Below are positions 8,113-15,577 of a DNA stretch of 17,840 bases, piece by piece. Source of the stretch: Myxococcales bacterium (GTDB lineage: Bacteria; Myxococcota; Myxococcia; Myxococcales; Myxococcaceae); NCBI GenBank assembly GCA_003153055.1, contig PMBV01000439.1:1-17840 (forward strand), written 5' to 3'. Below the pieces are notes generated by a model. The model was not told the DNA's origin, did no database searches, and saw only the letters and a program-made list of their open reading frames with translations. The position numbers and the translations under genes are program-made. Within the stretch, counting starts at the first letter, position 1. Each line of letters begins with the position of its first letter.

Positions 8113-8670
8113 ATGAGAGACTCCCTCGACACCGTGGAACGACCTTCTGACCCTTCGACGCCCCGACCCGACCTGGACTGGCGCATCGGAGGGGTTCTCC
8201 TTGGCCTCTTGCTCACGCTGGCCGTGGGCATCGCCAAGCCCATCGGCGTCTCGAGCGCCTATTGCACGAGCTGGGGCATGGTGCTCGAGGAGGTCTCGCC
8301 GAGCTGGGCGGCAGCGAGCCCCTACCTCAAGGTCGTCGGAACGGCGGTGACGTCCGAGTGGATGCTGGTACTCGGCGTCGCGCTGGGGGGGCTCGCCGCC
8401 GCTCTGGCCTTTCGCTCGCGCACCGCCGAGGTGGTGCCGGCGACTTGGGCCGAGCGCTTCGGCCCCTCGGCGCCCCGACGTTTCCTGGGCGCCTTCGCCG
8501 GCGGCGCCCTCTTCCTGTTCGGCGCTCGCCTCGCTGGCGGGTGCACCAGTGGCCACATCGTGAGCGGCATGAGCCAGCTCGCGGTCTCCGGCTTCGTCTT
8601 CGCGGCGGCGGTCTTCGCCTCTGGGATGCTCGTCGCCCGCTTTGTCTACGGAAAGGGCCCCACGCCATGA
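8113..8670 (+). CDS. YeeE/YedE family sulfur transporter, half-size protein 1
   Basis: The protein has 185 residues and about four or five membrane segments, starting near residue 25. The family cysteine motif GGCTSGHIVSGM is at 142-153 (Cys144), and another conserved-looking cysteine is Cys51 in AYCTSWG. YeeE/YedE proteins import sulfur compounds: thiosulfate for TsuA, and PmpA/PmpB have been linked to polysulfide metabolism. ATG 8113 follows an AGAGGAGG ribosome binding site; the longer upstream frame runs antisense to the activator gene and is a shadow. Its TGA overlaps the start of the next gene (ATGA), so the two halves are translationally coupled and probably form one transporter. A palindromic site and an imperfect sigma-54-like promoter lie upstream. 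Confidence 0.9.
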   Translation: MRDSLDTVERPSDPSTPRPDLDWRIGGVLLGLLLTLAVGIAKPIGVSSAYCTSWGMVLEEVSPSWAAASPYLKVVGTAVTSEWMLVLGVALGGLAAALAFRSRTAEVVPATWAERFGPSAPRRFLGAFAGGALFLFGARLAGGCTSGHIVSGMSQLAVSGFVFAAAVFASGMLVARFVYGKGPTP

Positions 8671-9206
8671 CGTTGGCCATCGCGCTGTTCATCGGGCTCG
8701 CCTTCGGCGCTCTTCTGCAGCGCTCCGGGCTCGCTCGGCCCGACACCATGCTCGACGCGCTCCGGTTGCGCGACCTCACGCTGGTGAAGTTCATGGGCCT
8801 CGCCATCGGCGTCGCGGCGATCGGCATCGCAATCCTCTCGTCGCTGGGCCTCGCGCACCTCTCCATCAAGCCGCTGTACGTGCTGGGCGTCGGCGCCGGC
8901 GGGCTCCTGTTCGGCGTCGGCATCGCGCTGTCCGGCTACTGCCCGGGGACGACCCTCGTCGCCTCCATGGAAGGCCGGTGGGACGCCTTGTTCGCGGTCT
9001 TGGGCGCCTTTGCCGGCGCCCTGGCCTACGTCATCGCTTATCCGGCGCTGGCGCCGCGGCTGGTGGAGCCCTACACCTTCGGCAGCCTCACGCTGGGTGG
9101 GGTCGCGGGGGTCGGCGGGGGCATCGCTGGGGCGGTGGTCGGCGCGGGCTTCATCGCGATCGCGCTCGCCCTGCCGCTCCGACCGGGGGCCCGAGGCGAA
9201 AGGTAA
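8667..9206 (+). CDS. YeeE/YedE family sulfur transporter, half-size protein 2
   Basis: The protein has 179 residues and about five membrane segments. The family signature is SGYCPGTTLVA at 89-99 (Cys92), the counterpart of the GCTSGH cysteine of the preceding protein. In full-length YeeE proteins such cysteine motifs line the sulfur path, so this gene and its partner look like the two halves of one transporter encoded separately, as in PmpA/PmpB-type pairs. The start codon overlaps the upstream stop by four bases. It is the last gene of the sulfur locus. The substrate (thiosulfate, persulfide or polysulfide) is inferred from the neighbouring persulfide dioxygenase and tusA, not shown directly. 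Confidence 0.9.
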   Translation: MTLAIALFIGLAFGALLQRSGLARPDTMLDALRLRDLTLVKFMGLAIGVAAIGIAILSSLGLAHLSIKPLYVLGVGAGGLLFGVGIALSGYCPGTTLVASMEGRWDALFAVLGAFAGALAYVIAYPALAPRLVEPYTFGSLTLGGVAGVGGGIAGAVVGAGFIAIALALPLRPGARGER

Positions 9207-9302
9207 TTCAAATTGCAGAGTACTCGAAATCGAGCCCGTCGCCCGAGCCGAGAATCGGAAAGACCCGGCCGAGCTCGAGAAGGGCGGCTGACGGCGACGG
9301 AG

Positions 9303-9593
9303 CTACGGCACGACGGAGGCGCACTCGGTGACGCACGCGAAGGTCGCGGCCACGCACGAGCGCTCGCTGATGCACGTGTTGCACATGTCGGCCTTGCGGC
9401 GGAAGTCGGGCTCCTTGCGAGCCTCGGAGCGGCAACGAGCCGCGCAGGCGCTGACGTCGTACTTCGAGTCGAAGCACGAGGCGTACCTTTCGCAGATGCC
9501 GTTGCAGTCGATGGCCGTTTCGACTCGCTGCACCACCGCGCAACCGCTCGTCACCAGAGCGACCGCCAGGACTCCAAGGAGATTCCGGATCAT
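9303..9593 (-). CDS. Small cysteine-rich lipoprotein
   Basis: The protein has 96 residues. MIRNLLGVLAVALVTSGCAV is a clear lipoprotein signal with the lipidation cysteine at 18. The mature part has a further nine or so cysteines in about 65 residues, with spacings such as CNGIC, CAARC and CNTC, suggesting a disulfide-bonded, export-dependent mini-domain. Such cysteine-rich small lipoproteins are common in myxobacteria and mostly uncharacterised; no function is assigned. It is convergent with the YeeE pair and divergent from the VOC-hemF pair. The 95 bases between its stop and the YeeE stop hold no clear terminator. Confidence 0.78.
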   Translation of the reverse strand: MIRNLLGVLAVALVTSGCAVVQRVETAIDCNGICERYASCFDSKYDVSACAARCRSEARKEPDFRRKADMCNTCISERSCVAATFACVTECASVVP

Positions 9594-9701
9594 TCGCCAC
9601 TCTTACCCCAAGCAGACTGAAGGCCAGGCCCTGATTCCCTGGTCGCCACCGGCCCGGTCGGGCACTCCTCCGCCTGCGCGCCCTCGTGTTACACCGAGGC
9701 C

Positions 9702-10088
9702 ATGCACCACAGCCGACTGGCCGCCTTCGTCATCGATTGTCGTGTCTCTGACGTCGCCGAGGCGGCGGACTTCTGGAGCCGCGCCCTCGGCCGCCCGGTG
9801 AAGGCCGCCGACGATGACAGCCCGACGTACCGTGCCCTCCACGCCAGGGAGAGCGAGCCCGAGCTGCTCGTGCAGCAGGTGACGCACGAGAGCCGGGTGC
9901 ACCTCGACATCGAGACCGATGACCTCGACGCCGAGGTCGCTCGCCTCGAGGCCCTGGGCGCCAAGCGGGTGGCCTTCGTCCGCCGCTGGTGGGTGATGGA
10001 GGCCCCGACCGGTCAACGCTTCTGCGTCGTGCGCCCTCAGCGCGGTCCCCTCGAGGGCAAGGCCAACGAGTGGGGCAAGGACACGTGA
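9702..10088 (+). CDS. VOC-fold (glyoxalase-like) protein
   Basis: The protein has 128 residues. The N-terminal AAFVIDCRVSDVAEAADFWSRALGRPV and the later HLDIETDDLDAEVARLEALGAKRV are the two halves of a glyoxalase/VOC beta-alpha-beta-beta-beta fold; the end APTGQRFCVVRPQRG is typical of Glyoxalase_6-type members. Substrates of this group are mostly unknown and may include small-molecule binding without catalysis. The stop codon overlaps the GTG start of hemF by four bases, so the two are probably co-translated, but no biochemical link to haem synthesis is apparent. Confidence 0.85.
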   Translation: MHHSRLAAFVIDCRVSDVAEAADFWSRALGRPVKAADDDSPTYRALHARESEPELLVQQVTHESRVHLDIETDDLDAEVARLEALGAKRVAFVRRWWVMEAPTGQRFCVVRPQRGPLEGKANEWGKDT

Positions 10089-11011
10089 GCGAGAAGAGCC
10101 AGCCGGCCGAGGTGAAGCGCTTTCTCGAGGCCTTGCAGTCGAGCCTCGCCGCTGGCCTCGAGGGCCTCGAAGCTCAGGCTCGCTTCCTCCACGACCCGTG
10201 GACCCGAGCCGCTGGTGAGCCGTCGAGCGGCGCCGGGCTGACCCTCATTCTCGAGGGCGGCGGTGTCTTCGAGCGGGTCGGCGTGGCGCTCTCAGAGGTG
10301 ACGGGCGCATCGCTGCCTCCCGCGGCGACCCAGCGAAACCCACAGCTCACCGGCAGGGCCTACCGCGCCATGGGAGTGTCCCTCGTGGCGCATCCGGCCA
10401 ACCCCCACGCGCCGACGGCCCACCTCAACGTTCGCTTCTTCTCCACCGACGACGGGAGCGCTTGGTGGTTCGGCGGCGGCTACGACTTGACCCCCGCGTA
10501 CCTCTACGAAGAAGACGTGGCGCACTGGCGACGCTCCGCGAGGCAAGCCCTCTCGATGCTCACGCCCGAGGGAGTGGCGTCGTTCGAGCGAGCCTGCGAC
10601 GAGTACTTCACCAACCGGCACCGGGCCGAGCGACGCGGCATCGGTGGCGTGTTCTTCGACGACCTCGGCCCGTCGCACTCGCAGGGTGGCCCTTTCAGCC
10701 ACTGCTTCTCGGTCGCCCGGGCGGTGGGAGAGAGCTTTCTCGGCGCGTATCTCCCACTGGTGAGCCGCCGCAAGGATACGCCGTTCACCGAGGCCCAGAA
10801 GCGATGGCAACAGTGGCGCCGCGGCCGCTACGTCGAATTCAACTTGGTGTGGGATCGAGGGACGCTCTTCGGTCTCCAGTCGGGAGGCCGTGCCGAGTCG
10901 ATCCTCCTCTCGATGCCGTCGGTCGCGCGGTGGACCTATGGGCTTCCACCGGACTTGGGGCCCGAGGAGCACCGTCTACTCGACGCGCTGCGAGTGCCCG
11001 TCGCGACGTGA
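10085..11011 (+). CDS. hemF: Oxygen-dependent coproporphyrinogen III oxidase
   Basis: The protein has 308 residues, the normal HemF length. It oxidatively decarboxylates two propionates of coproporphyrinogen III to give protoporphyrinogen IX, using O2, in the cytoplasm. Signature blocks are seen in order: GGGVFERVGVALS (58-70), HPANPHAPTAHLNVRFF (103-119), WWFGGGYDLTPAY (127-139), RRGIGGVFFDDL (183-194) and RRGRYVEFNLVWDRGTLFGL (245-264), followed by SGGRAESILLSMP. The start is GTG at 10085, overlapping the VOC stop (GTGA); the longer frame upstream is only a shadow of the VOC gene. Presence of the O2-dependent enzyme fits an aerobic organism. Confidence 0.96.
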   Translation: MSEKSQPAEVKRFLEALQSSLAAGLEGLEAQARFLHDPWTRAAGEPSSGAGLTLILEGGGVFERVGVALSEVTGASLPPAATQRNPQLTGRAYRAMGVSLVAHPANPHAPTAHLNVRFFSTDDGSAWWFGGGYDLTPAYLYEEDVAHWRRSARQALSMLTPEGVASFERACDEYFTNRHRAERRGIGGVFFDDLGPSHSQGGPFSHCFSVARAVGESFLGAYLPLVSRRKDTPFTEAQKRWQQWRRGRYVEFNLVWDRGTLFGLQSGGRAESILLSMPSVARWTYGLPPDLGPEEHRLLDALRVPVAT

Positions 11012-11117
11012 GCGCCCACTCATCGCGACCACGCGCGGACTCGCTCGGCGTTTCGGGCGATACGAGACTCGAAGGCACTGTCACGGAACCTGGTACCATG
11101 GCGCGCGGGAGGGGCAC

Positions 11118-13019
11118 GTGAGGTCTTTCATAACGATTGGGGCCGCGGTTGCCTTCGCGGTCGGGTCCTCTTGCAACTCGTCACTGAGCCACTGCGAGCA
11201 GAATACGGACTGTTCTGCTCCCCTCTGGTGCGACACGTCCGTCAGCGTCTGCGTGGCGTACCTGCGACCCGACGCGGGGACAGCCGACGCGGGAGCAACC
11301 GACGCTGGGACAGCCGACGCTGGGACAGCCGACGCGGGAGCAGCCGACGCCGGTGCGGCCGTCGAGGTGCTGCTCTCTTCACCCTCTGGCACGGTGTATG
11401 TGAATGGGAGCGTCCTCTTCCTCGCGACCGTCAAAGGTGCGGCGCCCACGAAGGTCGAGCTGTTGAGCAACGGCGCGGGGCTGGCTGAGATGGCGGGCCC
11501 TCCATACGCCTACGCATGGGACACCGCGGGGCTCTCTGGTGGGGCCCCGGTCCCCGAGGGCACGTACTCCATCACTGCGCGGGCGACGGTCGACGGGCGC
11601 TGGGTGCTGAGCCAACCCGTCACCGTGGTGGTCGACCGAACGCCCCCCACCGCCGGGCGGTCTCCGGGCCTGCCGGCGGCCGAGAACATCGGGCTTCGAG
11701 GCTCGATGCAAGTCGTCTTCTCCGAGCCGGTCCGAAGCGGCGCGGCGGGAGCCGTCGGCATCTCCGCGGACTGTGGCTCGGCCACCTTCGACCGGGCGCT
11801 CTCCATGGACGGGAAGACGCTCACCTTCCAAGCGAGCTCTGGGCTGAGCGCTCCGTGCACCATCACCGCGACGCTCGGCTCGGGGGTGGCGGACCTCGCG
11901 GGGAACCAGATGAGCACTGCCACGCTGACCTGGAAGATGCCGGTGTGGCAACTCGTCGGCGACCCGGTCTCCACCAACGCGGGAGCCTACTCGCTCGGAG
12001 TGGGGCCCTCGGGGAGTCCGGTGGTCGCCTACGAGGAGGCCCCTGGGAGCCCGGGCGCTCGCATCGTCGTCAAGGCCTGGAGCGGCAGTACCTGGGAGCT
12101 GCTGGGGACGATGGGCGCGGCGTCAGCGGTGACGCCCTCGCTGGCCCTCGACGCGCAGGGGAACCCGACCGTCGCGTGGGTCGAAGGCACGGCATTTCCT
12201 CACGTCGTCAAGGTGTCCCAGAGGAAGGCCAGCCTCTGGACAGCGATGCCTGACCCAGCCACCAAGACGACGACCAAGCAGGGCGACCCGTTGCAGCCAG
12301 TGGTGGTCTTGAGAGCCGACGGCACGCCATGCGTCGCCTTTGGCGGCCCCGTGCCGTCCACCATCAACAACATCGGCAACTGCGTGCAGAGTTGGAACGC
12401 TTCGTCCCAGGCGTGGGACTGGTGGGGCTGCCAGGCGAGTGGCTACGGCGGCGTCCCCTCGCTCGTCATGGACTCGGGCGATCGCCTCCTCCTCGCTTAC
12501 GCCTGGGCCGACGCGAGCGGCCTGGGGGTCCTCGAGCACAGCGGTGACGCCTGGGTCCCTCGTGGGGCGACACCCTCCTACGGGCTCGATCCGGCCCTGG
12601 CGTTCGCGCACGACGCGGGCGTCATCGCCTGGAGGAGCTCGGTGGTCGAGGACGGGGGTTACCTGCAGAAGGTCTACGCCAAGACCTGGGGTCTTCCCGG
12701 CGGCGGCTCAGACTGGGCCCCGAAGAGCAACCCGGGCATCCTCCCTCCACCTCTGAGCGCGGCCGACGCGAAGGCACCCTCTGCCGCGGTCGACAATGTC
12801 CTGGGCGTGGTGGTGGCCTGGGTCGAGCCAGCGTCCGGCTACGTCGTGAAGCGCTTCGACGGAAACACCTGGGCCATGGTGGGAAGCAGGCTCAACGCCA
12901 CCTCACCCGCGACGAACCTGGTCTACGGCCCGTCGCTGGCCACCGACGGCACTGGCGGAAACCTCGGCGTGGCTTGGAACATGGCCGCCACGCTGTATGT
13001 GATGCGGCATAACCGATAG
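11118..13019 (+). CDS. Large lipoprotein with Asp-Ala-Gly linker, Ig-like domain and C-terminal repeats
   Basis: The protein has 633 residues. The GTG at 11118 follows GGGAGGGG and opens a lipoprotein signal (VRSFITIGAAVAFAVGSSC, lipidation Cys19). Residues 19-46 are a small cysteine-rich module (CNSS..HCEQNTDCSAPLWC..C). Residues 51-80 are a low-complexity Thr/Ala-Asp-Ala-Gly linker. Two beta-sandwich segments follow: residues 82-172, and an SbsA-type Ig-like domain at about 173-275 starting DRTPPTAGRSPG. The remaining 360 residues contain repeated Trp-rich strands (SPVVAYEE, NPTVAWVE, LGVAWN) that suggest a beta-propeller-like surface domain. This architecture is typical of myxobacterial surface proteins of unknown role; the domains imply binding to surfaces or partners. 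Confidence 0.88.
   Translation: MRSFITIGAAVAFAVGSSCNSSLSHCEQNTDCSAPLWCDTSVSVCVAYLRPDAGTADAGATDAGTADAGTADAGAADAGAAVEVLLSSPSGTVYVNGSVLFLATVKGAAPTKVELLSNGAGLAEMAGPPYAYAWDTAGLSGGAPVPEGTYSITARATVDGRWVLSQPVTVVVDRTPPTAGRSPGLPAAENIGLRGSMQVVFSEPVRSGAAGAVGISADCGSATFDRALSMDGKTLTFQASSGLSAPCTITATLGSGVADLAGNQMSTATLTWKMPVWQLVGDPVSTNAGAYSLGVGPSGSPVVAYEEAPGSPGARIVVKAWSGSTWELLGTMGAASAVTPSLALDAQGNPTVAWVEGTAFPHVVKVSQRKASLWTAMPDPATKTTTKQGDPLQPVVVLRADGTPCVAFGGPVPSTINNIGNCVQSWNASSQAWDWWGCQASGYGGVPSLVMDSGDRLLLAYAWADASGLGVLEHSGDAWVPRGATPSYGLDPALAFAHDAGVIAWRSSVVEDGGYLQKVYAKTWGLPGGGSDWAPKSNPGILPPPLSAADAKAPSAAVDNVLGVVVAWVEPASGYVVKRFDGNTWAMVGSRLNATSPATNLVYGPSLATDGTGGNLGVAWNMAATLYVMRHNR
11268..11357 (+). repeat. Tandem repeat encoding the Asp-Ala-Gly linker
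   Basis: Degenerate tandem units of about 15 bases (variants of gacgcgggaacagcc) encode the repeated DAGTA/DAGAT/DAGAA segment of the large lipoprotein. The repeat stays in frame throughout, so it acts as a flexible linker whose length could vary by slippage. Confidence 0.85.
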
Positions 13020-13027
13020 CCCCAGGC

Positions 13028-13660
13028 TCAATCGGCCTCGAACTCGGCTCGGAACGCCTCGGGGTCGTAGCCGTGCCGGACGAGCGGCGCCTTGAGGCGG
13101 TACCGGGTGATGCGCGCGCTGGACAGAATGTAGGCCCGCACCACGTCGATGGGCGTCACGGGCCCGCTCGTCCGCAGCTCCTCGGCCAGCTTGACGACCT
13201 TCCTCCGCGCCAGGCCCCGGAACAGCGCCGGGACAGCCAAGAGGAGCGACTTGAGGAGCGCCTCGGCCTCCGGCGCCCACGCCCCGTCCACCGGGAGGCT
13301 GGGCAGGTACCCATACTCGTCCTCGGAAAGCGGGCGCCACACGGTGAGGGTGTTCCCGTCGAAGTCTTGCACCGCGGCCCACAGCTCCTGGGCCGGGCCA
13401 CGCTGGGGCTCGTACAGCCGCCGCGCGCCCGCCGCCAAGAGCCCAGCGAAGACCGCCTCCACCCCACCCACCTGAATCCGGATGGCGGCGCGCCGCTCGC
13501 CCGAGGTCGTCTCCACCAAGCGGAGCGCCGCGGTGGTGGCGTCCACGTCGACGAAGCCGTCGCCCGACTGGCGGACACGAAAGCCCAGGGCTTCACCGTA
13601 GAAGCGGGCTGCGCGAGCCAGGTCCCGAACTGGCACGTCGAGGTGGCTGACGCCGTACAC
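13028..13660 (-). CDS. VOC domain fused to a PCP_red-like C-terminal domain
   Basis: The protein has 210 residues from a GTG at 13660, placed where the VOC fold begins (VYGVSHLDVPVRDLARAARF). Residues 1-115 form one glyoxalase/VOC domain, ending DFDGNTLTVWRPL. A tail from about residue 128 (WAPEAEALLKSLLLAVP...RGLARRKVVKLAEELR...VTPIDVV) resembles the PCP_red domain first named in light-independent protochlorophyllide reductase: a Trp, an acidic-Leu helix, a Val-Pro, an Arg, then a basic helix and a Val-Thr-Pro strand. The fusion is unusual and its ligand is unknown. The start is uncertain because the frame runs further upstream in poor sequence. It is the last gene of the four-gene probable operon, about 90 bases after the roadblock-like gene. 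Confidence 0.78.
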   Translation of the reverse strand: MYGVSHLDVPVRDLARAARFYGEALGFRVRQSGDGFVDVDATTAALRLVETTSGERRAAIRIQVGGVEAVFAGLLAAGARRLYEPQRGPAQELWAAVQDFDGNTLTVWRPLSEDEYGYLPSLPVDGAWAPEAEALLKSLLLAVPALFRGLARRKVVKLAEELRTSGPVTPIDVVRAYILSSARITRYRLKAPLVRHGYDPEAFRAEFEAD

Positions 13661-13749
13661 CAGGCTCTGGTGCTCCGCCCCGGCGGTGGTCGACCCACCA
13701 TCAGGGAGCGGAGCGTGGAGCCCAGTCTCTCGGACGGGCAGCGCGGCGT

Positions 13750-14154
13750 TCAGACCGAGCCCTCGACCTCGGTGAGGGCCTGCCGGGATTTGGCCAGCAC
13801 CATGCCGATGTTGGCCGTGGCCCGGCAGACGAAGACCGCGGCCTGGTCCTGGCTCTTCCGAGAGCGGAGGAAGACGTGAATGAGGTTCTCGCTCATCACG
13901 AGAATCTCCTTGAAATACCGCGCCCCGTTCTCGGGCTGGCCGCGGGAGCGCCGGAACATCTTCTCGATGGTGGTGACGCTCTGCCCTTGAAACAGGTCGG
14001 CGGTGGCGGCCGCGACCAAATCGATGACCTCCTGCGGGTGTGAGTCGAGCGTCTTCACCCCCAGCAGCATGCCGGTCGTCATGTCTACGTAGCCGGCTGC
14101 CACGCAATCTGGAATCGTGTGCTGCACCTTCGCCAACGTCGTGTCGAGCGCCAT
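13750..14154 (-). CDS. Small roadblock/LC7-like protein
   Basis: The protein has 134 residues. ATG 14154 follows a GAGGAAGAGAAG ribosome binding site. The layout suggests the roadblock fold: an N-terminal helix, AGYVDMTTGMLLGVKTLDSH (a beta-hairpin with a turn after TTG), a long helix (PQEVIDLVAAATADLF), a middle region, EILVMSENLIHVFLRSRKSQDQAAVFVC as paired strands, and a final helix with NIGMVLAKSRQAL. Roadblock proteins such as MglB typically regulate small Ras-like GTPases in myxobacteria. No GTPase is encoded here, so the partner is unknown. It lies 40 bases after the ATPase-phosphatase gene and precedes the VOC fusion. The fold call is by pattern, so it may be a different small alpha/beta protein. 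Confidence 0.75.
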   Translation of the reverse strand: MALDTTLAKVQHTIPDCVAAGYVDMTTGMLLGVKTLDSHPQEVIDLVAAATADLFQGQSVTTIEKMFRRSRGQPENGARYFKEILVMSENLIHVFLRSRKSQDQAAVFVCRATANIGMVLAKSRQALTEVEGSV

Positions 14155-14194
14155 GGGTCTTCTCTTCCTCGCTCCCAACGGGGAGCCTGCGGGG

Positions 14195-15577
14195 TCACTG
14201 CTGTACTGCGCTGTCTGTTCTGCCGACCGGCGGGCGCGCGCTCCGACCGAGCTGCTCGGCGAACGCGCGAATGAAGTCGACCTGCGCGGTCGACTGCACA
14301 CAGCGCGGGTTGATGGCCCGCACCGCGTCGAGCGCCGCCCGGGGCGACTCGCCTTCGAAGACGAGCTGGCAGGCCAGGAGAGTCCCGGTGCGCCCCAGCC
14401 CGGCACGGCAATGGAGCGCCACCACCCCGCCGACCTCGGTGCACTCGTGGAGCTCGCGGCAGAGCTCCGCCGCGGCGGACGCCTCCGGCACGCCCATGTC
14501 GGCCACGGGGAAGTGCACCGAGCGAATGTCCCGGGCAGCCAGCGCCACTGGGTCGACCGTGCGCGTCTCCTCCAGCGTCACGAGAAGGGTGACGCCCAGC
14601 CGGCTCAGCCCGTCGAGGTCTCGTTCCAGGGCGTCCACGATGCCCGGCCGAGGGAGCCCGCCCAGCCGCCCGGGCTGAACCCAGTAGAAGCCGCGGGGGC
14701 CCACGTACCGGCTGCGCGCCTCCCGTGCCGCTGGCGGCTCCACCGCGGGCACGAAGCATCGGGCCAGCGCCTCCGGCGGGAGCTCCGGGCTGGGCCCCAG
14801 GCAGCCGCCGGTGGCCACGAAGTGCTTGGTCAGCTCGCTGGGTGGCGCGGTGAAGAATTCGGCACTGGGGGCGGCTTCCTGAATTCGCCCACCGGCCAGC
14901 AGGAGGGTGGTGCCGCCCGCCGCCGCGGCCGAGCGCTGGTGGTGCGTGACCAGCAGAACCCCGCGGTCTCGTGCCGCGGTCCGAAGGTCTCCCATTAGCT
15001 CCTCGACCGCCGCCTCGCCCAAGCCCGCGGTTGGCTCATCGGCGAGCAACACGGCCGGCTGGCTCATCAGGGCGCGGGCCAGCGCGAGTCGCCGCTGCGT
15101 GAGGAGTGGGAGCTCCACCGCGTTCACCGCCAGGTGCTGCGTCAGGGCGCCCAGGCCAGCGGCCTCCAGTCGCTCGGTGACCAGCCGGGTCTGCTCCAGT
15201 TGGCTGAGCGACGCGCGGTTGGGCAGGGCAGAGACCAGGTTCTCCCGCACCGAATCGAGGAAGAAGCGGACGTTCTGCATCACCAGCGCCGGCCGGCTTC
15301 GCGCTCCGTCGCCGTTCCGCAGCGGCACGCCTTGGTAGATGGCCTCACCCCAGGTCGTCAGCGACGGGTGGCAGTCGTTGAGACCGGCGAGGGTCCGCAG
15401 CAGCGTCGACTTGCCGCACCCCATCGGGCCGACCAGTACCGTCATTCCAACCATCGGGAGGTCGAAGGTGACGTCGGCCAGGATGACGGCCTCGCCGAAG
15501 CCGACTCCGAAGGCGCGCAGGCTCAGCGCAGGCGCGCCGGCCTGGTGAGTCATGGCGGGGCTAACGCTGGGGCTCAT
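14195..15577 (-). CDS. ABC ATPase fused to a dual-specificity-type phosphatase
   Basis: The protein has 460 residues. Residues 18-260 are an ABC ATPase: Walker A GPMGCGKST (50-58), Q-loop Gln101 in LVMQNVRFF, Walker B VLLADEP (176-182) and H-loop His212 in LLVTHHQR. The ABC signature is atypical: where LSGGQ is expected the protein reads LLTQRRLALARA (158-169). Residues 290-445 form a phosphatase: FYWVQPGRLGGLPRPG, a likely general acid Asp360 in PVADMGVP, and the CX5R loop HCRAGLGRTGT (Cys390, Arg396). It has no membrane helices and no permease is nearby, so a transport role is doubtful. ATG 15577 overlaps the upstream stop (ATGA). A second start is possible at the in-frame ATG 15553. Fusion of these two domains is not one I recognise from described systems. 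Confidence 0.88.
   Translation of the reverse strand: MSPSVSPAMTHQAGAPALSLRAFGVGFGEAVILADVTFDLPMVGMTVLVGPMGCGKSTLLRTLAGLNDCHPSLTTWGEAIYQGVPLRNGDGARSRPALVMQNVRFFLDSVRENLVSALPNRASLSQLEQTRLVTERLEAAGLGALTQHLAVNAVELPLLTQRRLALARALMSQPAVLLADEPTAGLGEAAVEELMGDLRTAARDRGVLLVTHHQRSAAAAGGTTLLLAGGRIQEAAPSAEFFTAPPSELTKHFVATGGCLGPSPELPPEALARCFVPAVEPPAAREARSRYVGPRGFYWVQPGRLGGLPRPGIVDALERDLDGLSRLGVTLLVTLEETRTVDPVALAARDIRSVHFPVADMGVPEASAAAELCRELHECTEVGGVVALHCRAGLGRTGTLLACQLVFEGESPRAALDAVRAINPRCVQSTAQVDFIRAFAEQLGRSARPPVGRTDSAVQQ

Noticed and set aside
9208..9600. 130-codon minus-strand frame overlapping the small lipoprotein
   Set aside because: It is Arg-rich and out of frame with a gene that has a clear lipoprotein signal and patterned cysteines.
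11268..11357. Short regularly spaced repeats, considered as a CRISPR-like array
   Set aside because: Units are contiguous, degenerate and in frame with a lipoprotein gene, with no unique spacers.
13661..14107. N-terminal extension of the VOC-PCP_red protein to 359 residues
   Set aside because: The extension is the out-of-frame shadow of the roadblock-like gene, which has its own strong ribosome binding site and good codon use.
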